From Amycolatopsis thermoflava N1165 (lineage in GTDB: Bacteria; Actinomycetota; Actinomycetes; Mycobacteriales; Pseudonocardiaceae), in contig NZ_KI421511.1 of assembly GCF_000473265.1 (NCBI RefSeq), forward strand, positions 8,220,415-8,284,414: DNA of 64,000 nucleotides, read 5' to 3'. How positions within the stretch are numbered: position 1 is the stretch's first letter; the number at the start of each line of letters is the position of its first letter. A program made the position numbers and the translations under genes. Shown in pieces: positions 25,509 to 33,722 of this stretch. The notes below the pieces were generated by a model. It searched no databases and was not told where the DNA came from. It worked only from the letters and a program-made list of their open reading frames with translations.

Positions 25509-26402
25509 CTACGGCGACCCCGACTGGCCTTGCGTGCGCCCCAACCGCGGGTGCCCAAGGCCGGCCGCCCACGACGCCAACAGTGCCAGGCCGTCCGCGG
25601 TCGCCGTGCCGGCGGGCGCGGTGTAGATGTTCATGAGCAGGCCGGGTTCGGCGGGCATCTCCATCGACTCGACGTCCAGGTCGAGCCGGCCCACTACCGG
25701 GTGGTGCAGACGCTTGCGTCCGGACCGGTGGAGCCGAACGTCCTGGGATGCCCACCGCTGCCGGAAGAGCTCATTGCGTGCCGACAATTCACCGACCAGG
25801 GCGATCAGCTCCTCGTCGTGCGGATCGCGGCCGGCTTCCATGCGCAGCTTCGCAGCCACGTCGCAGGCGATTCGGTCGTAGTCGACGAAGAACGCTTTCG
25901 CCGCGCCGGGATCCAGATACACGAACCGCGCGGTGTTCGCCGGCCGGCGCGGGCCGGCCAGCACCGGTGAATACAGCGCGCGGGCAAGGTGATTCACGGC
26001 CAGCACGTCATAACGGCCATTGCAAATCCAAGCCGGCGCATCGGTGATGGCGTCGAGCACCTGCTGAAGGGCCGGACGCACCGTCACGGCGCGTGGACCA
26101 ACGGGCGCCCTGGGCTGCCGCGCGAGGTGGAACAGGTGATCGCGCTCGGCCTCGTCGAGTTGCAGGGCAGCGGCCAACGCGTCGAGCACCCCGTCGGAGG
26201 CGCCCGTGAGGCTGCCGCGCTCCAAGCGCACGTAGTAGTCGACCGACACCCCCGCCAGCAGAGCCACCTCTTCGCGACGCAGGCCTTCGACCCGGCGGTT
26301 GCCGCCGTAGGCGGGCAGGCCGGCCCGCTCCGGCGTGATCCGCGCGCGACGCGAACTCAGGAATTCCTTGATCTCGGTGCGCAGATCGATCTTGGCCACC
26401 AC
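25509..26402 (-). CDS. XRE-type regulator with MmyB-like ligand domain
   Basis: This 297-residue regulator has an N-terminal Cro/C1-type helix-turn-helix (RREEVALLAGVSVDYYVRLE) and a C-terminal MmyB-like ligand-binding domain (about residues 110-280). The GTG start at 26402 is chosen; a second GTG at 26399 is equally possible. Longer in-frame extensions run into the SDR gene and carry no domain. It is 68 bp downstream of the SDR gene on the same strand. In related pairs such regulators control the adjacent dehydrogenase. Confidence 0.85.
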   Translation of the reverse strand: MVAKIDLRTEIKEFLSSRRARITPERAGLPAYGGNRRVEGLRREEVALLAGVSVDYYVRLERGSLTGASDGVLDALAAALQLDEAERDHLFHLARQPRAPVGPRAVTVRPALQQVLDAITDAPAWICNGRYDVLAVNHLARALYSPVLAGPRRPANTARFVYLDPGAAKAFFVDYDRIACDVAAKLRMEAGRDPHDEELIALVGELSARNELFRQRWASQDVRLHRSGRKRLHHPVVGRLDLDVESMEMPAEPGLLMNIYTAPAGTATADGLALLASWAAGLGHPRLGRTQGQSGSP

Positions 26403-26470
26403 TTGACCGTAGGCCCTGTCCGCGGGCGAAGGGAGGTTCTGCTGGTACCCCCGTCGCCTCGCGCCGACGC

Positions 26471-27274
26471 CTAGGTACCCGTTGCGGTCGTGGCGATGCC
26501 GCCGTCGACCGGGACGATGGCGCCCGTCAGGTAGGACCCGGCCCGGCTGGCGAGGAACACGGCGACACCTGCCATGTCGTCGTCGCGGCCGAGCCGGCGC
26601 AGCGGGGCCTTCGCCGCGATCTTGTCGCCGATCGCATCGAGCGTGGACGCCATCATCTGCGACGGGAACGGTCCTGGGGCCACCGCGTTCACCGTGACGT
26701 GCTGGGGGCCCAGTTCCCTGGCGAGCACCCTGGTGAGTTGGTGGAGCGCGGCTTTGCTGCCGGCGTACGAGTAGTTGGGCGACTCGGCGACGTGGATGGC
26801 GGCGATACTGCCGATGTTGATGATCCGCGCGGGATCGTCGGCGGTGCCCGCCCGGCGAAGTGCGGGGAGCAGCGCCTGCACCAGCCAGAACGGCGACTTG
26901 AGGTTGAGGTCGATCACCGTGTCCCAGGCCTCGGCCGGGAATGTCTCGAGGGGCTCGCGCCACATCGCTCCCGCGTTGTTGACGAGGATGTCCACGCGAT
27001 CCGAGTCGCCTTTGACGAGATCAGCGAGGCGCTGGCACTCGTCGTACCTGGACAGGTCGGCGGGGAACGCTCGGACGTCGCCGAACTCGGAGAGTAGATG
27101 CTGTGCCTCCGCGCACGCGTCCGCCTTGCGTGAGCTGATGACGACGCGGGCGCCCGCCTGCAGCAGGCCCCGCGCGATCATCATCCCGATGCCCCTGGTG
27201 CCACCAGTGACAAGTGCGTACTTCCCGCTCAGATCGAAGAGATCCGCGTGGGTGGTGAACTGGTTGTCCGCCAT
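26471..27274 (-). CDS. SDR-family oxidoreductase
   Basis: This 267-residue classical short-chain dehydrogenase has TGGTRGIGMMIARGL as the cofactor site, NNAG at about residue 100, catalytic Ser in IINIGSIAA, and YSYAGSKAALHQL as the YxxxK motif. The family resembles gluconate 5-dehydrogenase/3-oxoacyl-ACP reductase-like enzymes. Its downstream neighbour is an MmyB-like regulator, so the two probably form a small regulated unit. The upstream region holds a GGGAGAC-N5-GTCTCCC hairpin (27381-27399) next to the IS982 remnant. Confidence 0.9.
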   Translation of the reverse strand: MADNQFTTHADLFDLSGKYALVTGGTRGIGMMIARGLLQAGARVVISSRKADACAEAQHLLSEFGDVRAFPADLSRYDECQRLADLVKGDSDRVDILVNNAGAMWREPLETFPAEAWDTVIDLNLKSPFWLVQALLPALRRAGTADDPARIINIGSIAAIHVAESPNYSYAGSKAALHQLTRVLARELGPQHVTVNAVAPGPFPSQMMASTLDAIGDKIAAKAPLRRLGRDDDMAGVAVFLASRAGSYLTGAIVPVDGGIATTATGT

Positions 27275-27411
27275 GGGTCATCGTCCCTTTTGTCGTGACT
27301 GCATGTAGCTGGCTGGGAGCCGGCTCAACCAAACTGACACGCGTCCTGGACGTCCGGGAGACCCTGGTGATGCATGTACTGGGAGACCCCTCGTCTCCCA
27401 AGGGGCGCAGG

Positions 27412-28230
27412 CCTAGATGAGTGATGCGTAACTCGGTCAGTGGTCGTAGGCGGTCAGGGATCGGGTGGTGGGTTGGCCGGTGGTGCGGTTGTGCCGGATG
27501 GCGGCGGTGAGGGCCAGGAGGCGTTGGGCGATGCGGACGCCGACGCCTTCGATGGTGCGTCCGCCGTGCTGTTCTAGGTTTAGTTGGCCTTTGAGGGTGT
27601 CGTTGACCGACTCGATGAGCTGGCGGATGGACTTGAGCAGCGGCTCACCGGGATGGGGCTTGCGGTTGCGGTAGGACGGCCGGATCAGCCGGACGCCGCG
27701 CTCGGTGAGGTAGTGGTCGAGTTCGCGGGCCCCAGAACCAGCGGGAGTGTGAGCGGCAGAAGCCGTATTTGGCCCAGCCGGCTAACTCCGAACGCTTGAC
27801 CGTCGGCCGGGAGCGGCCGCATTCGACCGGGGTGGAGTCGACGATCCAGGTGGCGTCGGTCCACAGGTGGGTATCGGCTGCGAGCCAGCGCATCACGTGC
27901 TTGATCAGCGGCAATGCGGCACGCAGCCGGCGGTTGTAGCCGGACTGGCCGGGCAAGTACCGGAACGCGCCGGGCATCCGCACGGGCAGGAACCGCAACC
28001 AGCGCGCCTCGGAGGTGAACCCCAGCAACGCCTGAGCCACGGCCAGGGTGACCAACTCGGCGTCGGTCAGCTTCGGTGGCCGGCCCAGCCGACGCCAGCC
28101 TGCCAGGTGGTCGTCGATCTTGACGTAGAGTGCGGTGAGAAGGGTGTTCAGGTCTGTCGTCACAAACGGATCTTGAACACCCTTCGTCCGTCTCCAGACA
28201 CCACCCAGACTTCCGCATTACTCGTCTAGG
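27412..28230 (-). mobile_element. IS982-type element with terminal inverted repeats, internally deleted
   Basis: The ends are CCTAGATGAGTGATGCGTAA (27412-27431) and, on the other strand, CCTAGACGAGTAATGCGGAA (28230-28211), which match at 17 of 20 positions. Both ends begin with CTAG, possibly the duplicated target or part of the repeat. The enclosed transposase has lost its central part, so the element cannot move by itself. Its right end supplies the stop codon of the neighbouring hydrolase gene. Confidence 0.75.
27437..28163 (-). pseudogene. IS982-family transposase, internal deletion
   Basis: The N-terminal part is intact (TTDLNTLLTALYVKIDDHL through VDSTPVECGRSRPTVKRSEL and SHSRWFWG). 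The sequence then jumps, in another frame near 27730, to the C-terminal part, which begins ARELDHYLTERGVRLIRPSY and ends TTRSLTAYDH before TGA at 27437-27439. About 70-100 residues of the DDE core are missing. The family assignment rests on recognisable N- and C-terminal motifs. Confidence 0.85.
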
Positions 28231-29005
28231 GCCGGATCGCCGCCGCGAGGTGCTTCGCCAGCACCTCCGGCCCCTGGGCGTGCGCGAGGTGCCCCTGGCC
28301 GGGCAGGACGACCCGCCGGGCCTGGGGCAGCGCCCGCTCGAACGCCTCGAACGCCGTGCCGTACGGCTCGGCGCCTGCGTTCAGCTCGCCCAGCAGCAAC
28401 GTGACCGGCACGTCGAGGTCGCGGTAGCGGTCGAAGGCCGGCTCGTGCGCGTTCAGCGCGGCGAGTTCGGCCGCGAGCGGATGGGCCAGCGGGCGCAGCA
28501 CCGGCCACACCGGGCTCTCCCGCAGCGCCGCCACGTACTCCGCGGAGAACCCGGACACGTCGCGGTTCACGATCTCCACCGCGCGGTCCAGATCGCCCTC
28601 GGCCGCCCGCAACGGCTCCAGCGCGTGGACCCCGAACGGGCTCGACACCGGTTCGTAGGCCACGACGGACCGCAGATCGCGCCGCTGCACAGCGGTTTCC
28701 AGCGCGATCAGCCCGCCGTAGCTCCAGCCGAACAGTTCCACGTCGCCGCCGAGGGCGTCGAGCACGCGGTGCAGGTCGTCGATCTCGGTGCGCAGCGAGT
28801 ACCCGTCGCCGAGCGGGCCGCTGGGCGCCCGGCCACGCCGGTTCAGCACGACGACCGGGTTGGGCAGCGAAAGGGCGTCGACCACCGGCCGCCACGACGC
28901 GGCGTCGGCCATCACGCCGGGCACCACGACCACCGGCGGCCCGTCACCGTCGCGCCGCTCGGCGGTCAACGTCGTGCCGTCGCGGTCGAACCGCAGGATC
29001 TCCAT
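28226..29005 (-). CDS. Alpha/beta hydrolase
   Basis: This 259-residue alpha/beta-hydrolase has the nucleophile elbow FGWSYGGLIALE, a preceding VVVVPGVMADAASW oxyanion region, and the catalytic His in LPGQGHLAHAQGPE. The ATG at 29005 has AAAGGA upstream. The TAG stop lies inside the terminal repeat of the IS982-type element, so the last few residues may have been changed by the insertion. It is the last gene of the amidase-nitrilase-membrane protein operon. Confidence 0.88.
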   Translation of the reverse strand: MEILRFDRDGTTLTAERRDGDGPPVVVVPGVMADAASWRPVVDALSLPNPVVVLNRRGRAPSGPLGDGYSLRTEIDDLHRVLDALGGDVELFGWSYGGLIALETAVQRRDLRSVVAYEPVSSPFGVHALEPLRAAEGDLDRAVEIVNRDVSGFSAEYVAALRESPVWPVLRPLAHPLAAELAALNAHEPAFDRYRDLDVPVTLLLGELNAGAEPYGTAFEAFERALPQARRVVLPGQGHLAHAQGPEVLAKHLAAAIRP

Positions 29006-29016
29006 CGGTTGTCCTT

Positions 29017-30204
29017 TCACAGAACGAGGTCCAGCAGGGGAACGAGGACGCCGGTGCACACCGTCATGGCGAACATGTTGCCCGCGCAGGGATGCACGCC
29101 GAGCGGGATGTGCCGGGACGCGAACGCGGCCAGCGGGGGAGCGGCCAGCGCGCCGAGCACCGCGCCGCTCAGCACGGCGGGCCACGTCGGCCCGTAGGTG
29201 AGCACCACCGCGGGCGCGACGGACACGACCGGTACGAACGTCGGGTACCAGCCGTGCCGCGCCCACTGCCGCCGGTACACCAGCACGCCGAGCGTGGCGG
29301 TGAGCACCTGCGCGGTGAGCAGGGCGGGCAGCAGACCGCTGCCGTAGACCGGGGTCAGCGGGTTGAGCAGGTAGGTCAGCACCGTGCCGGCGAGCAGCCC
29401 GAGCGAGGCGATCTCGTTGCCGTGGAAGGGAGCCTCGGTGAAGTCGGCGAGCACGCGCCGCACCACCCAGGCCGGCCCTTGCCGCGGCACGGTGCGCTGC
29501 GCGGCGGGCGGCGGGACCGGCCGCGGAAGCCACGGCAGGCGACGGCACAGCGGGAACGCGATCAGCGCGCTGACCCACATCGCGGTCACCGAGCCCAGCA
29601 CCGCGGGCTGCCCCAGCGGCACGCACACGAGGTTGACCAGCAGCAACGCGGCGGGCGTGGTCAGCGCCGCGCCGAGGACCGCGCCGGTGACGGCGACCCG
29701 CCAGCCCGCGCCGTAGGTCAGGACCACCATGGGTGGCACCGACACGAACGCCACGAACGTCGGCTGCCACGCGCCGGTCGCGGGGATCGTCCACCCGCAG
29801 GCCAGGTTGGACAGCAGCAGCCCGAGCAGAGCCGCGGCGGTGACCCACGGCCACAACCCGGTGCCCCCGCTGACCGCGAACCCGGCCCAGCGGCGGCCCC
29901 GCCGCCACCCCACGTGCGCGATCCAGCCACCGGCCAGCAGACCGAGGCCGCCGAGCGCGGTTTTGTAGAACTGCGCCTCGGTGGTGTCGCCCAGGACCCA
30001 GCGCAGGAACTGCGGGATGCGGTGGTAGGCCTGCTCCTGCCACTCGTCGTACGCGGACAGGACGTGCGGCAGCGAACCGGTGACGCGGGCCAGCAGCAGG
30101 GCGAGGCCCGCGGTGACCCCGAACAACGCGGCGCCGGTCAGCCATCGGCCGAACGCGCCGGCGGGCTTCGTCGCCCGGCGGGTCGTGGTGAGCACCGGGA
30201 TCAC
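29017..30204 (-). CDS. Duplicated polytopic membrane protein
   Basis: This 395-residue integral membrane protein has about ten segments. Two halves share the pattern WxPTFVxxVSVxPxVVLTYG followed by a GAVLGA helix, at about residues 135-180 and 310-355, so the protein arose by internal duplication. The GTG start at 30204 overlaps the nitrilase stop (GTGA). I do not recognise the family. Its place in an operon with an amidase and a nitrilase-type hydrolase suggests a role in uptake or export of an amide or nitrile substrate, which is inference. Confidence 0.75.
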   Translation of the reverse strand: MIPVLTTTRRATKPAGAFGRWLTGAALFGVTAGLALLLARVTGSLPHVLSAYDEWQEQAYHRIPQFLRWVLGDTTEAQFYKTALGGLGLLAGGWIAHVGWRRGRRWAGFAVSGGTGLWPWVTAAALLGLLLSNLACGWTIPATGAWQPTFVAFVSVPPMVVLTYGAGWRVAVTGAVLGAALTTPAALLLVNLVCVPLGQPAVLGSVTAMWVSALIAFPLCRRLPWLPRPVPPPAAQRTVPRQGPAWVVRRVLADFTEAPFHGNEIASLGLLAGTVLTYLLNPLTPVYGSGLLPALLTAQVLTATLGVLVYRRQWARHGWYPTFVPVVSVAPAVVLTYGPTWPAVLSGAVLGALAAPPLAAFASRHIPLGVHPCAGNMFAMTVCTGVLVPLLDLVL

Positions 30205-31079
30205 CGCGGGTAGGCCTGGCCGCCGCGGTATCCCAGCAGGGGATCGTAGAGGTCGGTGCGGCGGTCGCGCGGCAGGTCGTTGAGCTCGTTCCAGATCGCC
30301 GCGGACCGGGTGGCCATCAGGTCGAGTCCGCTGTAGACGATCGTGTCGCCCTCGGGCGCGGCGACCTCGCTCGCGGGCCAGCCGTTGGTCCCGGTGATCA
30401 GCGAGCACCCGAGGAACTTCGCGTCGCGCTCCTCGCCGACCCGGTTCGCCGCGACGATCGGCACACCGTTGACGTGCGAAGCGGTCATGGTCAGGTAGGC
30501 GGCCATGCACCGGCCGGCGTCGTCGAACAGCGGCGGCGGCGTCCACACCCAGTTGTTCACGCTGCAGATGACGTCCGCGCCCTGCACCGCGAGCAGGCGC
30601 GCGACCTCCGGGAACCAGATGTCCCAGCAGATCAGCAGGCCGATCCGGCCGATCCGGGTCTCGAACACCGGGAACCCGAGGTCGCCGGGGGTGAAGACGA
30701 GCTTCTCCCGGTGCCACAGGTGGGTTTTGCGGTAGTGCCCGATCAGGCCGTCCGGTCCGATGAGGACAGCCGTGTCGAACAGGCGCACCCCGTCGAGTTC
30801 GGTGATCCCGCCGACGAGGTGGATGCCGCGGCTGCGGGCCAGCTCGGTCCACGCCTGCACCGTCGGGCCGGTCAGCTCCTCGGCGTGTGCGTAGGCCTCC
30901 TCGCGCGTGGCGAAGGAGTAGCCGGTGTTGACCAGTTCGGGCAGCACGACCAGGTTCGCGCCCTGGTCGGCGGCCTCGGTGACCAGTTCGAGGGTCCGCT
31001 CGAGGTTCTTGTCCTTGTTCTCCAGCCCGACCTGGGGGTCGCACTGCACGGCAGCGGCGGTGATGGCGCTCGTCGACAT
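30201..31079 (-). CDS. Carbon-nitrogen hydrolase (nitrilase superfamily)
   Basis: This 292-residue hydrolase has the complete Glu-Lys-Cys triad: Glu in VVLPELVNTGY, Lys in HYRKTHLWHREK, Cys in IGLLICWDIWFPE. The family includes aliphatic amidases, N-carbamoyl amino-acid hydrolases and arylacetonitrilases, and the exact substrate is not readable. It lies between an amidase-signature enzyme and a membrane protein in one operon controlled by LacI-type operators. A joint role in stepwise amide or nitrile breakdown is likely. Confidence 0.9.
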   Translation of the reverse strand: MSTSAITAAAVQCDPQVGLENKDKNLERTLELVTEAADQGANLVVLPELVNTGYSFATREEAYAHAEELTGPTVQAWTELARSRGIHLVGGITELDGVRLFDTAVLIGPDGLIGHYRKTHLWHREKLVFTPGDLGFPVFETRIGRIGLLICWDIWFPEVARLLAVQGADVICSVNNWVWTPPPLFDDAGRCMAAYLTMTASHVNGVPIVAANRVGEERDAKFLGCSLITGTNGWPASEVAAPEGDTIVYSGLDLMATRSAAIWNELNDLPRDRRTDLYDPLLGYRGGQAYPR

Positions 31080-31092
31080 TCGGCTGTTCCCT

Positions 31093-32409
31093 TCAGAGGT
31101 GTTCGGCGATCGTCAGGAGGTCGTGCTCGGAGCCGGGTGGGCCGACGAGCTGCAGTCCCACCGGCAGCTCGCCGGCGAGACCGGCGGGGACGGACAGGGC
31201 GGGCAGCCCGAGAACGCTCCACGGGCTGGTCAGCGACAGCAGTGCGGCTCGCACGTCGCCGACGTCGGAGGTGCGGGCGTCGATCGGCGGGGCGGGCAGC
31301 GGGGTCGTGGGCAGCGCGAGGATCCCGTGTTCGCGCAGCAGGTCCAGCACTTCGCCGCGGACCCGGTCGCGCAGCTCGCGGGCGCGGACGCACTCCCAGC
31401 CGCGGACTTCGCCACCGGCCCGGAGGCGGTCGCGGACCTCGTCGCCGAACAGGTCCGGCCGGTCGGCGAGCCGCTCCGCGTGCACGGCGTAGGCCTCGCT
31501 GCCCTGGATCGCCGCGTACGCGGCGCGGAGGGATTCCGCCTGCAGGACAACGACTTCGTCGAGGTCAGGCAGGCGCTCGCGGACCGTGTCGGTCACTTCC
31601 GGCGCGGTCGGGTGGATCGTGTCCGGTGGCAGCCACGCGGCGCGGGGCGCGGTGCGGCGGTGTTCGGTTCCACTCAGGACGGTCCACAGCAGACGCACGT
31701 CCGCGGTCGTGCGGGCCAGCGGGCCGACGGTGTCCAGCGACGGCGCCAACGGCAGGACGCCCTGTGTGCTCAGCGCGCCGTGCGTCGGTTTCAGGCCGAC
31801 GATCCCGCAGCACGCGGCGGGGATCCGGACGGAGCCGCCGGTGTCGGTGCCGAGGGCGAGCGGGACGACACCTGCCGCGACCGCCGCCGCCGAGCCGCTG
31901 CTCGACCCGCCGGTCATCCGGCGCGGGTCGTACGGGTTGCGGGCCGGGCCGTTCGCGGCGCGGTCACCGGTCGGCCCGAACGCGATTTCGTGGGTGGCGG
32001 TTTTGCCGAGGACGATCGCGCCCGCCGCGCGGAGCCGTCGCACGCAGTCGGCGTCCGCGGCGGCGACGTGGCCCGCGAACTGGCGGGAACCGGCGGTGGT
32101 CGGCAGCCCGCGCACGTCGATCACGTCCTTGACCGCGACCGGGACGCCGTGCAGCGGCCCGCGGTCCACGCCCGCCGCCAGCTCGCGCCCCGCCTGGTCG
32201 GCGGCGGCCCGGGCGCCGGCGTCGTCCACGGTGACGAACGCGTTGATCACCGGCTCCCACCTGGCGAGTTCGGCGAGCGCGGTCTCGATCAGGTCGCGTG
32301 GCGTGAGCCGTCCGGCGCGCAGGTCCGCGGCCAGGCCGGCCACCGGCCGGTGCGCGAACCACCCCGCGCCGGGCGGCGGGGCAAGCCTGGTCCCGAGGGA
32401 TGACGACAC
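31093..32409 (-). CDS. Amidase (amidase signature family)
   Basis: This 438-residue amidase-signature enzyme has the catalytic Lys in PVAVKDVIDVRG, and the Ser-cisSer pair in MTGGSSSGSAAAVAAGVVPL and LGTDTGGSVRIPAACCG. The GTG at 32409 has AAGGAGAGG upstream. A longer ORF would cross the LacI operators and is rejected. It is the first gene of the operon and is divergent from the LacI regulator. Annotation as GatA is unlikely because no gatB or gatC is near. Confidence 0.9.
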   Translation of the reverse strand: MSSSLGTRLAPPPGAGWFAHRPVAGLAADLRAGRLTPRDLIETALAELARWEPVINAFVTVDDAGARAAADQAGRELAAGVDRGPLHGVPVAVKDVIDVRGLPTTAGSRQFAGHVAAADADCVRRLRAAGAIVLGKTATHEIAFGPTGDRAANGPARNPYDPRRMTGGSSSGSAAAVAAGVVPLALGTDTGGSVRIPAACCGIVGLKPTHGALSTQGVLPLAPSLDTVGPLARTTADVRLLWTVLSGTEHRRTAPRAAWLPPDTIHPTAPEVTDTVRERLPDLDEVVVLQAESLRAAYAAIQGSEAYAVHAERLADRPDLFGDEVRDRLRAGGEVRGWECVRARELRDRVRGEVLDLLREHGILALPTTPLPAPPIDARTSDVGDVRAALLSLTSPWSVLGLPALSVPAGLAGELPVGLQLVGPPGSEHDLLTIAEHL

Positions 32410-32427
32410 GGCGTTCCTCTCCTTGCG

Positions 32428-32484
32428 CAAACGTTTGGGTCCGTGTTGTGCGTGAACCCAAACGTTTGGGAAAATCGTTTGGGT
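32428..32484. promoter_or_regulatory. LacI operators between amidase and lacI-type gene
   Basis: CAAACGTTTG (32428-32437) and CCCAAACGTTTGGG (32457-32470) are perfect palindromes whose centres are 31 bp apart, three helical turns. A third, imperfect site with one good half (TCGTTTGGG) follows at about 32471-32484. All have the central CG typical of LacI/CcpA-type sites. The set covers the promoters of both divergent genes. Confidence 0.88.
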
Positions 32485-32525
32485 AGTATCAAGGAGCCCG
32501 GGAGCCGCCGTCAAGGGGTGGCCGG

Positions 32526-33569
32526 GTGGAAGGCTGGGAAGTGGGTCGAGCGGAGCGCAAGCGGCCGGCCACGTTGCGGACCGTCGCGCAGAGCGCCGGG
32601 GTCGACATCTCCACGGTGTCCCGCGTGCTCAACGGGTCGCCGGAGGACGCCGCGCGCGCGGCCTCACGCGAGACGGCCGACGCGATCCGGGAGTGGGCGG
32701 CCCGGCTCGACTACCGGCCCAACCCGCACGCGAAGAGCCTGCGCACCCAGCGCAGCAACCTCGTCGGGGTGCTGGTGCCGCGGCTGTCCGACGTCGTCCT
32801 CGCCACGATCTACGAGGGCATCGAGGACGCGGCGGCGGGGCACGGGCTGGCGACGTTCGTGATGAACAGCCACGACCGGCCGGCCGAGCAGCGGGCGCGC
32901 ACCGAGCTGGCGTTGTCGCGCCGCGTGGACGGCCTCATCCTGGGCGATGCGCACCACGACGGGGAGTTCACCGGTGAGCTGGCCGAGCGACGTGTGCCGT
33001 TCGTGCTGGTCAGCCGCCATGCGGGCGAGCACCTGTCGGTCACCTGCGACGACTACCTCGGCGGCAGGCTGGTGGCGGAGCACTTCCTGGAGCTGGGACA
33101 CCGGCGGACCGGGGTGATCGCCGGGGAGCCGTTCGCGAGCACCGGCATCGACCGGACGGCCGGGTTCGCCGACCGGTACCGCGAGGAGGGGCTCGACGTC
33201 GCGACTGTCCACTCGGGATTCGACACCGCGGGCGGCCACCGGGCGGCCGAGCGGCTGCTGACGGAGACCGGCCCGACGGCGATCTTCGCCGTCAACGACT
33301 TCGCGGCGATCGGCGCGCTCGGCGCCGTGCGGGACGCCGGCCTGCGCCCCGGGGTCGACGTCGCCGTGGCGGGTTTCAACGACACCCCGCTGGCGGCCGA
33401 ACTGCCGGTCCCGCTGACCAGCGTCCGCTCCCCGATGCACGAGATGGGACGGCGCGCGCTCGAACTGCTGATCACCGTCCTCAACGGACAGTCGCCGGAG
33501 TCGGAGCGCCTGGAGCCGGAGTTGTTCGTCCGGGCGTCCACGACCGGTCAGGCGATCCAGACCGCGTAG
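32526..33569 (+). CDS. LacI-family transcriptional regulator
   Basis: This 347-residue LacI regulator has a DNA-binding domain at about residues 15-62 (LRTVAQSAGVDISTVSRVLN, hinge YRPNPHAKSLRTQRSN), then a periplasmic-binding-like effector domain (VGVLVPRLSDVV onwards, IFAVNDFAAIGAL). Start uncertain: GTG at 32526 or 32541. The three operators upstream make it the likely repressor of the amidase-nitrilase operon and of itself. The effector is probably a sugar- or amide-like small molecule. Confidence 0.92.
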   Translation: MEGWEVGRAERKRPATLRTVAQSAGVDISTVSRVLNGSPEDAARAASRETADAIREWAARLDYRPNPHAKSLRTQRSNLVGVLVPRLSDVVLATIYEGIEDAAAGHGLATFVMNSHDRPAEQRARTELALSRRVDGLILGDAHHDGEFTGELAERRVPFVLVSRHAGEHLSVTCDDYLGGRLVAEHFLELGHRRTGVIAGEPFASTGIDRTAGFADRYREEGLDVATVHSGFDTAGGHRAAERLLTETGPTAIFAVNDFAAIGALGAVRDAGLRPGVDVAVAGFNDTPLAAELPVPLTSVRSPMHEMGRRALELLITVLNGQSPESERLEPELFVRASTTGQAIQTA

Positions 33570-33655
33570 GGCGCGATCAGCATACCGACCGCCAACGGCC
33601 AGTACACCCGCTTGTCCACGCTGGACTTCCGCGGCAACCCACCCCAAGGCCGCAC
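33548..33655 (-). CDS. Possible 35-residue membrane peptide
   Basis: A GTG-started frame encodes a 35-residue peptide with a basic, proline-containing start (VRPWGGLPRKSSVDKR) and one hydrophobic segment (VYWPLAVGMLIAPYAVW). It overlaps the lacI-type gene end by 22 bp. Against it: no clear ribosome-binding site, and a strong terminator separates it from upstream transcription. For it: the protein-like composition of the hydrophobic segment. Confidence 0.25.
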   Translation of the reverse strand: MRPWGGLPRKSSVDKRVYWPLAVGMLIAPYAVWIA

Positions 33656-33671
33656 CTCGCAGACGTGGAAA

Positions 33672-33708
33672 GGCCCCCTCGCGCGGTGGTAGGACGCGCG
33701 AGGGGGCC
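33672..33708. terminator. Bidirectional terminator between lacI-type gene and fadB
   Basis: GGCCCCCTCGCGC and GCGCGAGGGGGCC form a perfect 13-bp stem around an 11-nt loop. It lies between two convergent genes, 102 bp after one stop codon and 14 bp after the other. Confidence 0.9.
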
Positions 33709-33722
33709 GTCAGGTTCGGCGG

